Of a DNA stretch of 64,000 bases, positions 37,336-46,568 are shown piece after piece. The stretch lies in the NCBI GenBank assembly GCA_963800475.1, contig CAWDAZ010000002.1, forward strand, positions 558,001 to 622,000, given 5' to 3'. Positions within the stretch are counted from its first letter, which is position 1. Each line of letters opens with the position of its first letter. Below the pieces are notes generated by a model. The model saw nothing but the letters and a program-made list of their open reading frames with translations, was not told the DNA's origin and ran no database searches. Origin of the DNA: Palsa-465 sp963800475 (lineage in GTDB: Bacteria; Actinomycetota; Thermoleophilia; Solirubrobacterales; Solirubrobacteraceae). A program made the position numbers and the translations under genes.

Positions 37336-38061
37336 GTGGCTGACTCGGGACACTCGCTGGCAAGGCAGGTGGCGCTGGTGACGGGCGCGAGCCGTGGCAT
37401 CGGCGCCGCCACGGCGCAGGCCCTTGGAGCGGCCGGCGCCCGCGTCGTGCTCGCGGCGCGCGACGCCGAGGCCCTGGAGACGGTCGCTCGGGGGATCAAC
37501 GAAGCCGGTGGCGACGCGCTCGCGACGCGATGCGACGTCGGCAAGCCCGAGGAGGTGGAGCAGCTGTTCGCCACCGTCGCGCGGGTCGGCCCGCTGGCCG
37601 CGCTCGTATGCGCCGCGGCGGTGCTCACGCCGGCGTCGTTCGAGCAGACGACGCGAGAGCTCTGGGAGCAGACCCTCGCCGTCAATCTGACCGGCGCGTT
37701 CCTGTGCTGCCGCGAGGCGTTCGGGGCGATGCGTGCGGCGGGCGGGGGGAGGATCGTCAATATCGCCTCGCTGTCCGGCGTCTACGCCACCGAGAAGTTC
37801 CCCGGCCTGACCGCCTACAACGTCTCCAAGTTCGGGGTCGTCGGGCTCACCGAGGCGGTCGCTGTCGAGGGACGGGAGCACGGCATCAGCGCGATCTGCA
37901 TCAGCCCGGGGGCCGTCGACACCGAGATGCTGCGCGCGGCGAACCCCGCGCTGCGCGCGCGGCTCACGCCGGAGGACGTGGCGCGGCTGATCCTGGTGCT
38001 GCTGGACGGGGCGGTCGCGGCGGCCAGCGGCGCGAACATCCCGCTGTTCTCGAATGCGTAG
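37336..38061 (+). CDS. SDR-family oxidoreductase in the PTPS operon
   Basis: 241 residues from GTG 37336, six bases after the GT4. TGASRGIG at 16-23, S145 (NIASLSG), Y161 and K165 (YNVSK). The usual NNAG is VCAAAV here. FabG-like overall. In a pterin pathway an SDR such as sepiapterin reductase would reduce the 6-side-chain keto groups made by PTPS; that role is inferred from the operon and is not visible in the sequence. Classical SDRs of fatty-acid or other metabolism remain possible. Confidence 0.88.
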   Translation: MADSGHSLARQVALVTGASRGIGAATAQALGAAGARVVLAARDAEALETVARGINEAGGDALATRCDVGKPEEVEQLFATVARVGPLAALVCAAAVLTPASFEQTTRELWEQTLAVNLTGAFLCCREAFGAMRAAGGGRIVNIASLSGVYATEKFPGLTAYNVSKFGVVGLTEAVAVEGREHGISAICISPGAVDTEMLRAANPALRARLTPEDVARLILVLLDGAVAAASGANIPLFSNA

Positions 38062-38087
38062 CCGCGCGAGCCGGCTCGGCCGGCTCG

Positions 38088-39345
38088 TCAGGCCAGTGAC
38101 CAGAGATCGGCCTGCTCGTCGGCGAGGGCGTCGGCGTCGACGGGCGCTTGAAGCCTGACCAGCCGCGCGGCCGCCGCCATCTCCGAGTCCTCGTCGAGCT
38201 CCGGGTCGCCGCCGCGGTTGAGCCCGAGCGCCGCCGCCGGCACCCCGTCCGTGACGTAGAACGCGAGCAGCGCCCGCTCCTCGAGGCTCCCGCGGATCAC
38301 GAGCTCGTCCCATCTCGTCGCGTAGCCGGCGTACTCGAGCTTGTCGTCGTACTGGTCCGACCAGAACGTGTAGACGTAGTCGTACGGGTCGCGATGCGCC
38401 GAGCATCGACCTGGCCGCGGCGCGCCCCTGCTTCTCGGCGTTGTTGTAGTGCTCGACGCGCACGCGGCCGAACAGCGGGTGCAGGAGGTTCGCCACATCT
38501 CCCGCCGCGTAGACATCGGGTGCCGAGCTGCGGCACTGCGCATCGACCAGCACCCCGTTCGACTGCTCGACCGAGCCGCTGCTGAACGCCGGCACGTGCG
38601 GCTCGATGCCGATCCCCACGATCGCGAAGTCGCACTCGACGCGGCGCCCGCTCGCGGTCACGGCGGCCTCCACCCGTTCGTCTCCCTCGAAGCTCACGAG
38701 CTGCTCGTCCGCGAGCAGCTCGACTCCGTGCTCGGCGTGGATCGCGGCGAACGCACCGCCGACCTCGGGCCCCACCACCCGCTCGAGCGGCACCTTGCCA
38801 CCGAACAGCGCCGTCACCTCGATCCCGAGCTGCGTAAGCGAGGCGGCCACCTCGCACCCGATGAAGCCCATCCCGACGACGACCGCGCGGCGGTGCTCGG
38901 CCGCCGCGCGCTTGATCGCGTCGCATTCGGCGACCGTCCGCAGCTGATGGACTCCCGCCAGCTTCGCGCCGGGGATCTCGAGGCGGCGGTTGACCCCGCC
39001 GGTCGCGAGCAGCAGCTTCTGAAACCCGAGCTTCTCGCCAGAGTCGAGGACCACCGACCGTGCGTCCGCATCCACCTCCGCGACCCGGGACCGCACGAGC
39101 TCAACGTCGTGCTCGTCGTACCAGGCAGCCGGCTCCACGAACCATCCCTCGAGCTCCTCCTCGGAGCGCAAGTACGTCTTCGACAGCGGCGGGCGACCGA
39201 ACGGAACGCCCGGCTCCGGCGCGATCAGCACGACCCGGCCGTCGAAGCCCTCGTCCCTGAGCGTCATCGCGGCGTTGCCGCCGCACAGGCCGCCGCCGAC
39301 GATCACGATCGGCTTGTCCCCGTTCCCGAGGCTCATCCCGTGCAT
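38088..39345 (-). pseudogene. FAD-dependent ferredoxin reductase-type oxidoreductase, one frameshift
   Basis: From ATG 39345 (or 39336) the frame encodes IVIVGGGLCGGNAAM (FAD), PFGRPPLSKTYL, KLLLATGG, the NAD site VVVGMGFIGCEVAASL and DVYAAGDVANLLHP, then leaves the family after RSMLGA at about 38399. The rest (HRDPYDYVYTFWSDQYDDKLEYAGYA...) continues in the next frame and stops at 38088, giving a normal C-terminal reductase domain. One missing base (GC for GCC) explains this. Intact relatives pass electrons from NAD(P)H to a ferredoxin for a P450 or oxygenase. No partner is adjacent. May be a true pseudogene or a sequence error. Confidence 0.82.
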
Positions 39346-39427
39346 CATCGCGCGATCGGGCCAGGGCCGCATGCAGCCCTTGACCCGGCCGACGCGGAGC
39401 GAGATGGTTGGCTGCCGAGAGCCTCCG

Positions 39428-39580
39428 ATGCTGCGCCGACTGAGAGACCTGCTTCCCCCGTACGCGATGAGGTCGGTACGGGTCTCCGTCTATTGGAGGA
39501 AGGGCCGCGTCCGCGGGGTGAGGGTCGAGTACGGCAAGCTGCCGCCGCTCCGCCGCCTGTTCCGGGCGCTTGGGTGGTAG
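39428..39580 (+). CDS. Possible small basic protein
   Basis: Fifty codons from ATG 39428, Arg-rich (MLRRLRDLLPPYAMRSVRV... to a C-terminal RRLFRALGW). It lies alone in the divergent gap between the ferredoxin reductase and the beta-helix gene. No family recognised and no strong ribosome site. It may be chance in a GC-rich gap; kept because it does not overlap any better gene. Confidence 0.25.
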   Translation: MLRRLRDLLPPYAMRSVRVSVYWRKGRVRGVRVEYGKLPPLRRLFRALGW

Positions 39581-39676
39581 CCGCGAACACACGCACCCGG
39601 GACACTCACCCGAATTAGGTGATGTGGTCGATGCGCGACCTGCGAGGGTGCGACGCGGACCAATCGGAGGTAGAAG

Positions 39677-41270
39677 ATGAAACGCGCCGCGGCAATGATC
39701 GTGTCGCTCGTCGCACTCGGATCTGCCGGTACCGCCAGCGCCCGCGTGCTTCTGGTCGGCACCTACAAGGGCATCCGCGGCCAGTACGAGTCAATCCAGG
39801 CCGCGGTCGACGCCGCGTCGACCGGGCGACTGGATCTTGGTCGGGCCCGGCGACTACAAGACGACCTCCTCCCGAAGGCCCGCCGGCCGTTCTGATACGC
39901 CGGCGGCTGTGTTGATCACCACGCCGCGGGTCTACCTACGCGGGATGAACCGCCGGACGGTGATCGTGGATGGGACCAGGTCGGGTACGGCGTGCAGCCG
40001 TTCCAAGAAGAACCAGAACTTCGGGCCCCACGGGAAGGGCGGCGCGCTGGGGCTCAACGGGATCATGGTCTGGAAGGCCGCCGATGTGTGGGTCCAGAAC
40101 CTGACCTCCTGCAACTTCCTCAGCGGCAAGGGCGCCGCCGGCAACGAGATCTGGTGGAACGGCGGGGACGGCAGCGGCAAGATCGGAGGTCACGGCTACT
40201 ACGGCTCGTACCTGACCGCGACCAGCACCTTCTACGAGCGAAACGACACCCCGGCCAAGTACGGGATCTTCTCGAGCAACTGGACCGGTGGCACGTGGTC
40301 GCGGACGTACGCCAGCAACTTCAGCGACTCCGGCTACTACATCGGCGCCTGCCAGCAGCGGTGCGACCAGACGATCACCCTCGCCCACGCCCAGTTCAGC
40401 GCGCTCGGCTACTCCGGCACCAACTCCGGCGGCATGTTGGTGATCAAGAATTCGGAATTTGACCAAAACCAGGACGGGTTCGACACCGACAGCGAGAACG
40501 GCGACGCCCCTTCTCCGCAGAACGGCGCGTGCCCGAATCACGGGATCAGCCCGATCACCCACACCCACTCGTGCTGGGTGCTGATGAACAACTACATCCA
40601 CGACAACAACAACAGCGGCGTCCCGGAGGTCGGTCAGGCCGGCTCGACACCACTCGGGGTGGGCCTGTCGCTGAGCGGCGCCCGCAACGACACCGTGATG
40701 CACAACCGGATCGTCCGCAACAACGCCTGGGGGGTGCTGATCCAGATCCAGCAGGGAGAAGGCGGAAAGCCCTGCATCGGCGGCACGCTGAACTTCAACG
40801 CGCTCGGGATCCTCACGCTCCCGTGCCTGTTCGACGGCTTCGGGAACGCGATCCTCAAGAACCGCTTCGCGCACAACGGCTCCTACGGGCACGCGACCAA
40901 CGGCGACATCGCCGCGCTCAATTTCGAAAGCGGCCACCCGGTGTCCTGCTACCGCGGCAACACGAACCCGGCTGGGCTCACGACCTCGCCGGCCGGCCTC
41001 CAGCGGAAGTACCCGGCATGCTCCGGCGCCGCTGGGCCCGCCAACCCGAACGTGCCATTGGTACTGGAGATTCTGTGCGGCAACGAGGGCGCCCTGGTCG
41101 GGATCAAGATCCCGTGTCCGGGTGGTAAGCCGTATCCGAAGGCCACCCGCGTGGTCATGCACCCGCTGCCGCACAACCTGGCGACGATGCCGAATCCGTG
41201 CGCCGGCGTGCCGGCCAATCCGTGGTGTCCCGGGCGGCCCGCCCGGGCGCCCTCGGGTGGACTTGGGTGA
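39677..41270 (+). pseudogene. Secreted right-handed beta-helix protein, one frameshift
   Basis: Begins with a signal peptide (MKRAAAMIVSLVALGSAGTASA) after GGAGGTAGAAG. The first frame reads YKGIRGQYESIQAAVDAAS, the typical opening of pectate-lyase-like parallel beta-helices, then is lost at about 39825. One extra G (GGG for GG) explains this, because the next frame continues as DWILVGPGDYKTT and runs to 41270. Later residues show helix rungs with VWVQNLTSCNFL, FSDSGYYIG and NNYIHDNNNSG, many Asn and several Cys. No catalytic site was identified. Total ~530 codons. Likely a surface or secreted carbohydrate-binding or -cleaving protein. Confidence 0.8.
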
Positions 41271-41398
41271 ATCGACAGCGAGCTGCCTGACGACCGCAAC
41301 GAGGCACCAGGCGGAGCGGCGCGCAGAGCCGAGCGGTTGCCGCTCCACGCGACGCGGGCGTGCTGCCGAACCTCTCAGCAGCTGCGCCAGTGGTGTCG

Positions 41399-41674
41399 CT
41401 AGTAGGTGACTTCCTCGGCCAGCTCCGCGACGGTTGGTGGGAACGTCTGCGGGAATCGGTCGAGCACTCCTGACGCGAGTAGTCGCTCGCGGAAGGTCTT
41501 CGCGTCTTCCACCGTGGGGTACTCGACACGCAAGAAGATCCGGTTGGGGTTATCGGCGTCGCGCAGGATTACGTGCCCCTTGGCGACTGCCTTCCGGCCC
41601 ACCGGGTCCGAGTCGAAGGCTGCCTTCCACTCGTCGTAGTTGTCCGCCTCCAAGCTCATGACCATGAACGCCAT
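41399..41674 (-). CDS. Small dimeric alpha/beta-barrel-like protein
   Basis: 91 residues from ATG 41674, preceded by GGGAGGG. MAFMVMSLEADNYDEWKAAFDSDPVGRKAVAKGHVILRDADNPN resembles cyclase/monooxygenase-like ferredoxin-fold proteins (antibiotic biosynthesis monooxygenase superfamily), which often bind small molecules as dimers. No catalytic residue can be named. Stands between two convergent or unrelated genes. The frame begins 11 codons earlier, but that part is not conserved in style. Confidence 0.7.
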   Translation of the reverse strand: MAFMVMSLEADNYDEWKAAFDSDPVGRKAVAKGHVILRDADNPNRIFLRVEYPTVEDAKTFRERLLASGVLDRFPQTFPPTVAELAEEVTY

Positions 41675-41833
41675 CGTGCCCTCCCGGGTCGAGATTGTGC
41701 CTCGCAACGGACTCTAACTGGGGGCGGACATCCGTCCACGCCGCTCGTCTGCCTTCAACGTCCCGGGAGATAGGCAAGCGCCCTGCAACCGACGATCCTG
41801 CGGAACCGTGCGGACTTCCGCCGTGGCCGATCT

Positions 41834-42472
41834 CTATCGCAGGACGACCCAGAACACGATCACCGCACACTGAAGCGCAGCCGCGACGATTACGAGGATG
41901 TGGAACACCTCGTGGTATCCGAACACCGCCGGGATCGGGTCCGGTCGTTTGATCGCGTATATCACGCCGCCTGCGCTATAGAGAACGCCTCCGATCACAA
42001 GCAGTGAGAGGCCGCTCGCACCGAGCGCGGTCGCGAGCTGCGGGAAAGCCGCCGCTGCGACCCAGCCGAGCGCAATGTAGACCGACACGGCGAGCCACCT
42101 CGGAGCTTGTGTCCATACCAAGTTGAGCAGCGCGCCACCAAGCGCCCCGGCCCAGACGGTTATCAGGATGACGGTGGCGATCCGCCCGTGAAGCGCGAGC
42201 AGGGCAAACGGCGTGTACGTGCCGGCGATCAGCACGAAGATCATCGAATGATCCAGACGACGCATCCAGTGCCGCGCAGCGACCGAGCGCCAGTCGACCC
42301 GGTGGTAGAGCGCACTGACTCCGAACAGCCCGGTCAGGCTCAGCGCGTAGACCGCGACCGCGAGTCGAGCGCGGGTGCCGGTAGCGGCGATCACCATGGC
42401 CGCACCGAGCGGCATGCAGATGACGCAGGCCCATTCGTGCGACACGCCGCGCAGCCGAGGTTTCAAATCCAT
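41834..42472 (-). CDS. Hemolysin III family membrane protein (TrhA/AdipoR-like)
   Basis: 212 residues from ATG 42472 with seven hydrophobic segments. The family metal-binding pattern is present: FGVSALYHRVDW, MRRLDHSMIFVLIAGTYTPF and FGYHEVFHILVIVAA, giving the His/Asp ligands of the PAQR/HlyIII fold. Bacterial members affect membrane lipid balance; the hemolysin name is historical. Free-standing gene. Confidence 0.93.
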   Translation of the reverse strand: MDLKPRLRGVSHEWACVICMPLGAAMVIAATGTRARLAVAVYALSLTGLFGVSALYHRVDWRSVAARHWMRRLDHSMIFVLIAGTYTPFALLALHGRIATVILITVWAGALGGALLNLVWTQAPRWLAVSVYIALGWVAAAAFPQLATALGASGLSLLVIGGVLYSAGGVIYAIKRPDPIPAVFGYHEVFHILVIVAAALQCAVIVFWVVLR

Positions 42473-42595
42473 GCCAACTCAAAGCTACGCCCCGAGCACC
42501 ACGCGTGCAATTCGTGTCGGCCACCGTTCTGGCCCCGTGGCACTGGCGGATGCCAACGCGGCGGCCAGGGACCGGCAAGCCCGATTCCCGAGGCG

Positions 42596-42958
42596 TCAGC
42601 GGCCAAGAGCCGCCAGAAGACTCTCGGCTGAGCCAACCTCGATCTCGCGGGGCTCCCCGGTCAGGTCGTGTTCGGTACGCAACTCGTACATCGCCCGGAG
42701 CTCCGTCGACTCGATCACGTCGTCGATGCGATCGTGGCGGATCTGCTCCTGGGATCGCGCCGCCTCCATGCCGGCAGCCAGCATTTCGTCATCGACCGCG
42801 ACAAAGCCGATCGTCAACACCAGCCGCGGGTCGTCGAGAGCAGTCGCCGAGAACACCCGCGTCGGGACGCCAAATCCCTTGTCTGCCTCCCAGGCGCGCT
42901 TGAAGTCCTCAAATGTCATGCCCTCCCTAAGCGTGCGGATAAACACGGCGACGATCAC
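42596..42958 (-). CDS. Small ferredoxin-fold (dimeric alpha/beta barrel-like) protein
   Basis: 120 residues from ATG 42958. IVAVFIRTLREGMTFEDFKRAWEADKGFG and LVLTIGFVAVDDEMLAAGMEAARSQEQIRHDRIDDVIEST look like a strand-helix-strand ferredoxin-like fold similar to the gene at 41399, with which it may share the superfamily. No catalytic residue is evident. Function unknown. Confidence 0.7.
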   Translation of the reverse strand: MIVAVFIRTLREGMTFEDFKRAWEADKGFGVPTRVFSATALDDPRLVLTIGFVAVDDEMLAAGMEAARSQEQIRHDRIDDVIESTELRAMYELRTEHDLTGEPREIEVGSAESLLAALGR

Positions 42959-43169
42959 GCTGACTCCTTCGGTCGAGTCGATGTGTGGCTGTGATTGTCA
43001 CGCTGCCTCGGGGTAAGGCGCCGCGACGGTCGCATCACCAAGTGTCGGCAACACATCCTCGCAATGTCTCCAGCGTGCTTCCCTCAGCGGGCGAAGCTCG
43101 CCAAGTGGAGCGATCGTGCCGAGGCTCGGCCAGATGCAAGCGATGCTGGCGCGGCCCCGGTGCGACAGC

Positions 43170-43431
43170 TGACGCGTTGATCGTCGCGGTAGCTGGTCTC
43201 GCCGCACGAATCGCCGGCGAGGCCAACGGAGGCGAAATTCTCACCTCAGCGATCGTTAAGGAGATGGTCGCGCAAAGCGGCGGGGCGATCTGCTTCGACG
43301 ACGAGCGCGAGGTGTCGCTCAAGGGGCTCGCCGGGAGGTACCGCATCTACCGCGTCGCTGACGCCGCGACGCCGAGCAAGCCCGAGCGCGTACGGCACGC
43401 CGCGAACGCCGGAAACGGGCGTTCGTCCTGA
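43170..43431 (+). pseudogene. C-terminal remnant of a class III adenylate/guanylate cyclase
   Basis: The frame (open from 42985) becomes recognisable only from about 43180: GLAARIAGEANGGEILTSAIVKEMVAQSGGAICFDDEREVSLKGLAGRYRIYRV. This is the last ~60 residues of a class III cyclase domain (usual form VNLAARI...GEILVS...V...F...R...LKG...LY.V), with no metal-binding or catalytic part. Residues before it do not resemble the family. A decayed gene fragment. Confidence 0.7.
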
Positions 43432-43500
43432 CCGGCGATCGTTGGCTCGAAGGCCACGGCCAGCGACCGCTCAGGGGGTCAATGCGGTGCGACCGGGGCC

Positions 43501-45690
43501 CTACGCGGGGAGCGTTACGACCGGAACGCCGGTCGCAGCCGGACACGACGCTCCCCCGAGTGCCACAACCCCTCGCAGGGGCATGTTTCGGGACGAGCTC
43601 CCGATCAGGATCCCGTAGCAGCCAGGATCGGCCTTCCAGCCGCCGGTCGCGGTGTCCCAGTGGGCGAAGGAGCGGAAGTCCAGCCGTAGCGTCACGCGCG
43701 AGTGCTGGTGCGGTGCGAGCGTGGTCTTGGCGAATCCCTTGAGCTGGTGGGGTGGCTCACCGCTCGCCGCCGGATCGGCGACGTAGAGCTCGGGCACCGC
43801 GATCCCGCGCCGCGCGCCCGTGTTGACGACATCGAAGCGCACGCGCAGGCCGTCGCGAGCGCGGCGGTCGGCGGTGAGCCCGAGCTGACGAAATCTGAAC
43901 GTCGTGTACGACAGCCCGAAGCCAAACGGAAAGGCCGGGGTGACGTTGTTCGCGTCGTACCAGCGGTATCCGACGTCGAGCCCCTCGCTGTAGAACACGT
44001 CGGTTCCCCCGGGGTATTCGAGGGGGTTGCCGGCCGTCGGGTACTGCGAAGCGCTCGCCGGGAAAGTCGCGGGCAGCCGCCCGCCCGGATCGGCGTCGCC
44101 GAACAGCGCTGCGGCGAGGGCTCGGCCCGCCTCCTCGCCGGGGTACCACGCCTCCACGAGGCCTCGGACGCTGTTGCGCCACGGCGTCAGCACCGGGTCG
44201 CCTGTCTCCAGCACCGCGATCGTGTTGGGGTTTGCGGCGGCGACCGTGGCAATCAGGGCGTCCTGCTTGCCGGTCTTGCCCATATTCGTGCAATCCACCG
44301 AGGCACACGCTTTGTCCATGTATTCGCCCTCGCTGTCGGAGGCGAACACGATCGCCACGCGGGCGGCTTTGGCGACGCTCGCTGCGCGCGCAGGGTCGCT
44401 GCCGTCGTCGTAACTGACCTTGACGTGCGAGCCGGCGCGCGCGGAGATCGCCTGCAACGGGGTTGTGTAACGGAAGGGAGTGACGTCCTCGGTGCCGTTG
44501 CCGTTCTCGAAGCGGTTGGCCTGAGGTCCGATCAACGCGATCGACGACAGCCTGCGGGTGTCGAGCGGGAGGATGTGCGCGCGGTCTTGCAGCAGCGTGA
44601 TACCCGCCTGCTCGATCCGCTGTGCAGCGGCGGCATGGCCTGCCTGATCGATCTGCTTGTCGTCGTTCACGTAGGGAGGCCGATCGAAGAACCCGAACGC
44701 AAACAGCGTGCGCAGCAACCGCCGAACGTGGTCGTCGATCATCTGTTGGGTGACTGCGCCGCTTGCCAGAGCGGCGGACACCAGCGTCTGGTTGTAGGTC
44801 TGCGCGGTAGGCATTTCGAGGTCGAGCCCGTTTCGCAGCTCCAACGCGGTCGTGTTTCCGTACGCCTGCCAGTCGCTCATCACGAAACCGGGAAAGCCCC
44901 AATCGCCCTTGAGGATGTCCGTGAGCAGGTGCCGGTTCTCGCACGCCCAATCGTCGTTGACCCGGTTGTAGGCGCACATCACGGCACCGACGTGGGCGCG
45001 GCCCACCGCCGCCTCGAACGCGGGGAGGTAGATCTCCCGGAGCGTGCGCTCATTGAGATCGGAGCTGCTGTAGTTCTTCTCGCCGATGATCGTGGCCTCG
45101 CCCTCCTGGTTGTTGCAGCAGAGGTGCTTGACCGTGGCGATCACGCCCTGGGACTGCGCGCCGTCGATCCAGCTCACAGCCGTCGAGGCCGTCAGAAACG
45201 GATCCTCCCCATAGGACTCGAACGTCCTGCCCCCGATCGGCGTGCGCATGATGTTCACGGTCGGGCCGAGGATGACGTCGTTGCCCTTGTGCTTCGCCTC
45301 GTTGCCGATCACGCTCCCGTCGAGGGTCGCCATCCGCGGATCGAACGTGGCTGCGACGGCGATCGGGATCGGCATCGCGGTCGATGTGCCCTGCTTGACC
45401 GACACTCCGTCGTCGGTGACGTACACCGGACGCAGCCCGACCCGAGGGATCGACGCCGTCTCACCCGTATGTGTGCTGCTGGCTCCAGCCAGGAGGGTGA
45501 GCTTCTCGCTCTCGGTCAGCGCACTGAGCAGCAGTCCGGCTCGTTGATCCGGTGTCAGCAAGGTGCTGCACCACGGTCGCGCGACCGCGCCACCGCAGGC
45601 GTCGTGCGCCGCAACCGCAGCGCCGGGCAGGGCTGCCAGCACTAGCGCGCCGAGAAGGGTCGCACCCCAGAAGCCGCGTCGGTACCTCAT
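43501..45690 (-). CDS. Secreted GH3 beta-glucosidase-like hydrolase
   Basis: 729 residues from ATG 45690; the frame runs on upstream to 46539 but that part overlaps the sulfotransferase gene and has no domain. Signal peptide ~1-27 (LLGALVLAALPGAAVAA). GH3 catalytic domain: nucleophile D273 in GFVMSDWQAYG, KHL at 188-190, RTFESYGEDPFL, and the second domain with SIALIGPQANRFENGNG; then PFGFGLSYTTF and a fibronectin-III-like C-terminus. Relatives hydrolyse beta-glucosides or xylosides outside the cell. Substrate not readable. Divergent from the sulfotransferase gene. Confidence 0.92.
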   Translation of the reverse strand: MRYRRGFWGATLLGALVLAALPGAAVAAHDACGGAVARPWCSTLLTPDQRAGLLLSALTESEKLTLLAGASSTHTGETASIPRVGLRPVYVTDDGVSVKQGTSTAMPIPIAVAATFDPRMATLDGSVIGNEAKHKGNDVILGPTVNIMRTPIGGRTFESYGEDPFLTASTAVSWIDGAQSQGVIATVKHLCCNNQEGEATIIGEKNYSSSDLNERTLREIYLPAFEAAVGRAHVGAVMCAYNRVNDDWACENRHLLTDILKGDWGFPGFVMSDWQAYGNTTALELRNGLDLEMPTAQTYNQTLVSAALASGAVTQQMIDDHVRRLLRTLFAFGFFDRPPYVNDDKQIDQAGHAAAAQRIEQAGITLLQDRAHILPLDTRRLSSIALIGPQANRFENGNGTEDVTPFRYTTPLQAISARAGSHVKVSYDDGSDPARAASVAKAARVAIVFASDSEGEYMDKACASVDCTNMGKTGKQDALIATVAAANPNTIAVLETGDPVLTPWRNSVRGLVEAWYPGEEAGRALAAALFGDADPGGRLPATFPASASQYPTAGNPLEYPGGTDVFYSEGLDVGYRWYDANNVTPAFPFGFGLSYTTFRFRQLGLTADRRARDGLRVRFDVVNTGARRGIAVPELYVADPAASGEPPHQLKGFAKTTLAPHQHSRVTLRLDFRSFAHWDTATGGWKADPGCYGILIGSSSRNMPLRGVVALGGASCPAATGVPVVTLPA

Positions 45691-45774
45691 CCGCCGGCGC
45701 GATGCTACTGAGCAGAATCGAGCTCCGAGCCGGGTGTCGGCGCGGGTAGGCTTTGGCTCGCTCCAACTGAAGGG

Positions 45775-46428
45775 ATGGCAATAGCCGTGAGGGTTGTCGG
45801 CGCCGGACTCGGACGGACGGGAACCAACTCGCTGAAGGTTGCGCTCCAGCGGCTGCTCGGCGGTCGCTGTTACCACATGCATGAGCTGCTCGAGCGGCCT
45901 GACGACACCGAGCACTGGGAACGGGCCGCAGCGGGTGAGTTCGCCACGTGGGAGTGGCTGTGGCAGGACTACGTCGCCACCGTCGACTTTCCGGCGGCGA
46001 TGTTCTGGCGAGAGCTCTTGGCCGACAGTCCCGACGCGGTCGTACTGCTGTCCACGCGCGAATCGGCGCAGATCTGGTGGGATAGCTTTCAGCGAACGAT
46101 CCTGCAGTCGCTGACCGGCGAGGTGCCAGCCGATCGACCGGACTGGGCGCGGCGTCGTGCGATGAACCTCTCGGTGCTCGCCCGCCTCACGCCGGGCTGG
46201 CGCACGGAGACCGACGCGATCGATGCATACCAGCGGCACAACGAGGAGGTCCGTCAGACCGTGCCGCCCGATCGGCTGATCGACTGGCGACCGGGCGATG
46301 GCTGGGAGCCGATCTGCTCGGTCCTCGGAGTTGCTGTCCCCGAGGAAGCGTTCCCTCACGAGAACACCACCGCCGACTTCCAAGCGCGGATCGAGTCCTC
46401 GACACCCAGGGCGGATCCCGCGCGCTGA
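45775..46428 (+). CDS. Sulfotransferase-family P-loop protein
   Basis: 217 residues from ATG 45775; GTG 45787 is an alternative start, with AAGGG better spaced. VVGAGLGRTGTNSLKVALQRLL is the PAPS-binding P-loop region; DAVVLLSTRESAQIWWDSFQRTI carries the 3'-phosphate-type Arg/Ser segment. It is the compact bacterial type (Sulfotransfer_4-like) often annotated as sulfotransferase. Its substrate is unknown, and some members may have lost activity. Confidence 0.85.
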   Translation: MAIAVRVVGAGLGRTGTNSLKVALQRLLGGRCYHMHELLERPDDTEHWERAAAGEFATWEWLWQDYVATVDFPAAMFWRELLADSPDAVVLLSTRESAQIWWDSFQRTILQSLTGEVPADRPDWARRRAMNLSVLARLTPGWRTETDAIDAYQRHNEEVRQTVPPDRLIDWRPGDGWEPICSVLGVAVPEEAFPHENTTADFQARIESSTPRADPAR

Positions 46429-46568
46429 CCGCGACCGCGCACCTCGACAACGCCACCGAGGGCTGAGCGGGCGACAGAGCGGCGTTTGCTCGACACGCGC
46501 TCGCTGCACTTCCTCGATCCAGACGCCGGCCGGCGCCAACTACGACAATCAGCAGAAGGGGCTTCCAG

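Noticed and set aside
36133..38087. Minus-strand frame continuing past the ferredoxin reductase for ~650 codons
   Set aside because: Lies antisense to the SDR and GT4 genes with no family content; it is a shadow after the frameshift.
43702..45645. 647-codon plus-strand frame
   Set aside because: Exactly antisense to the GH3 gene; no domain.
45691..46539. Upstream extension of the GH3 frame
   Set aside because: Overlaps the sulfotransferase gene; the signal peptide begins at ATG 45690.
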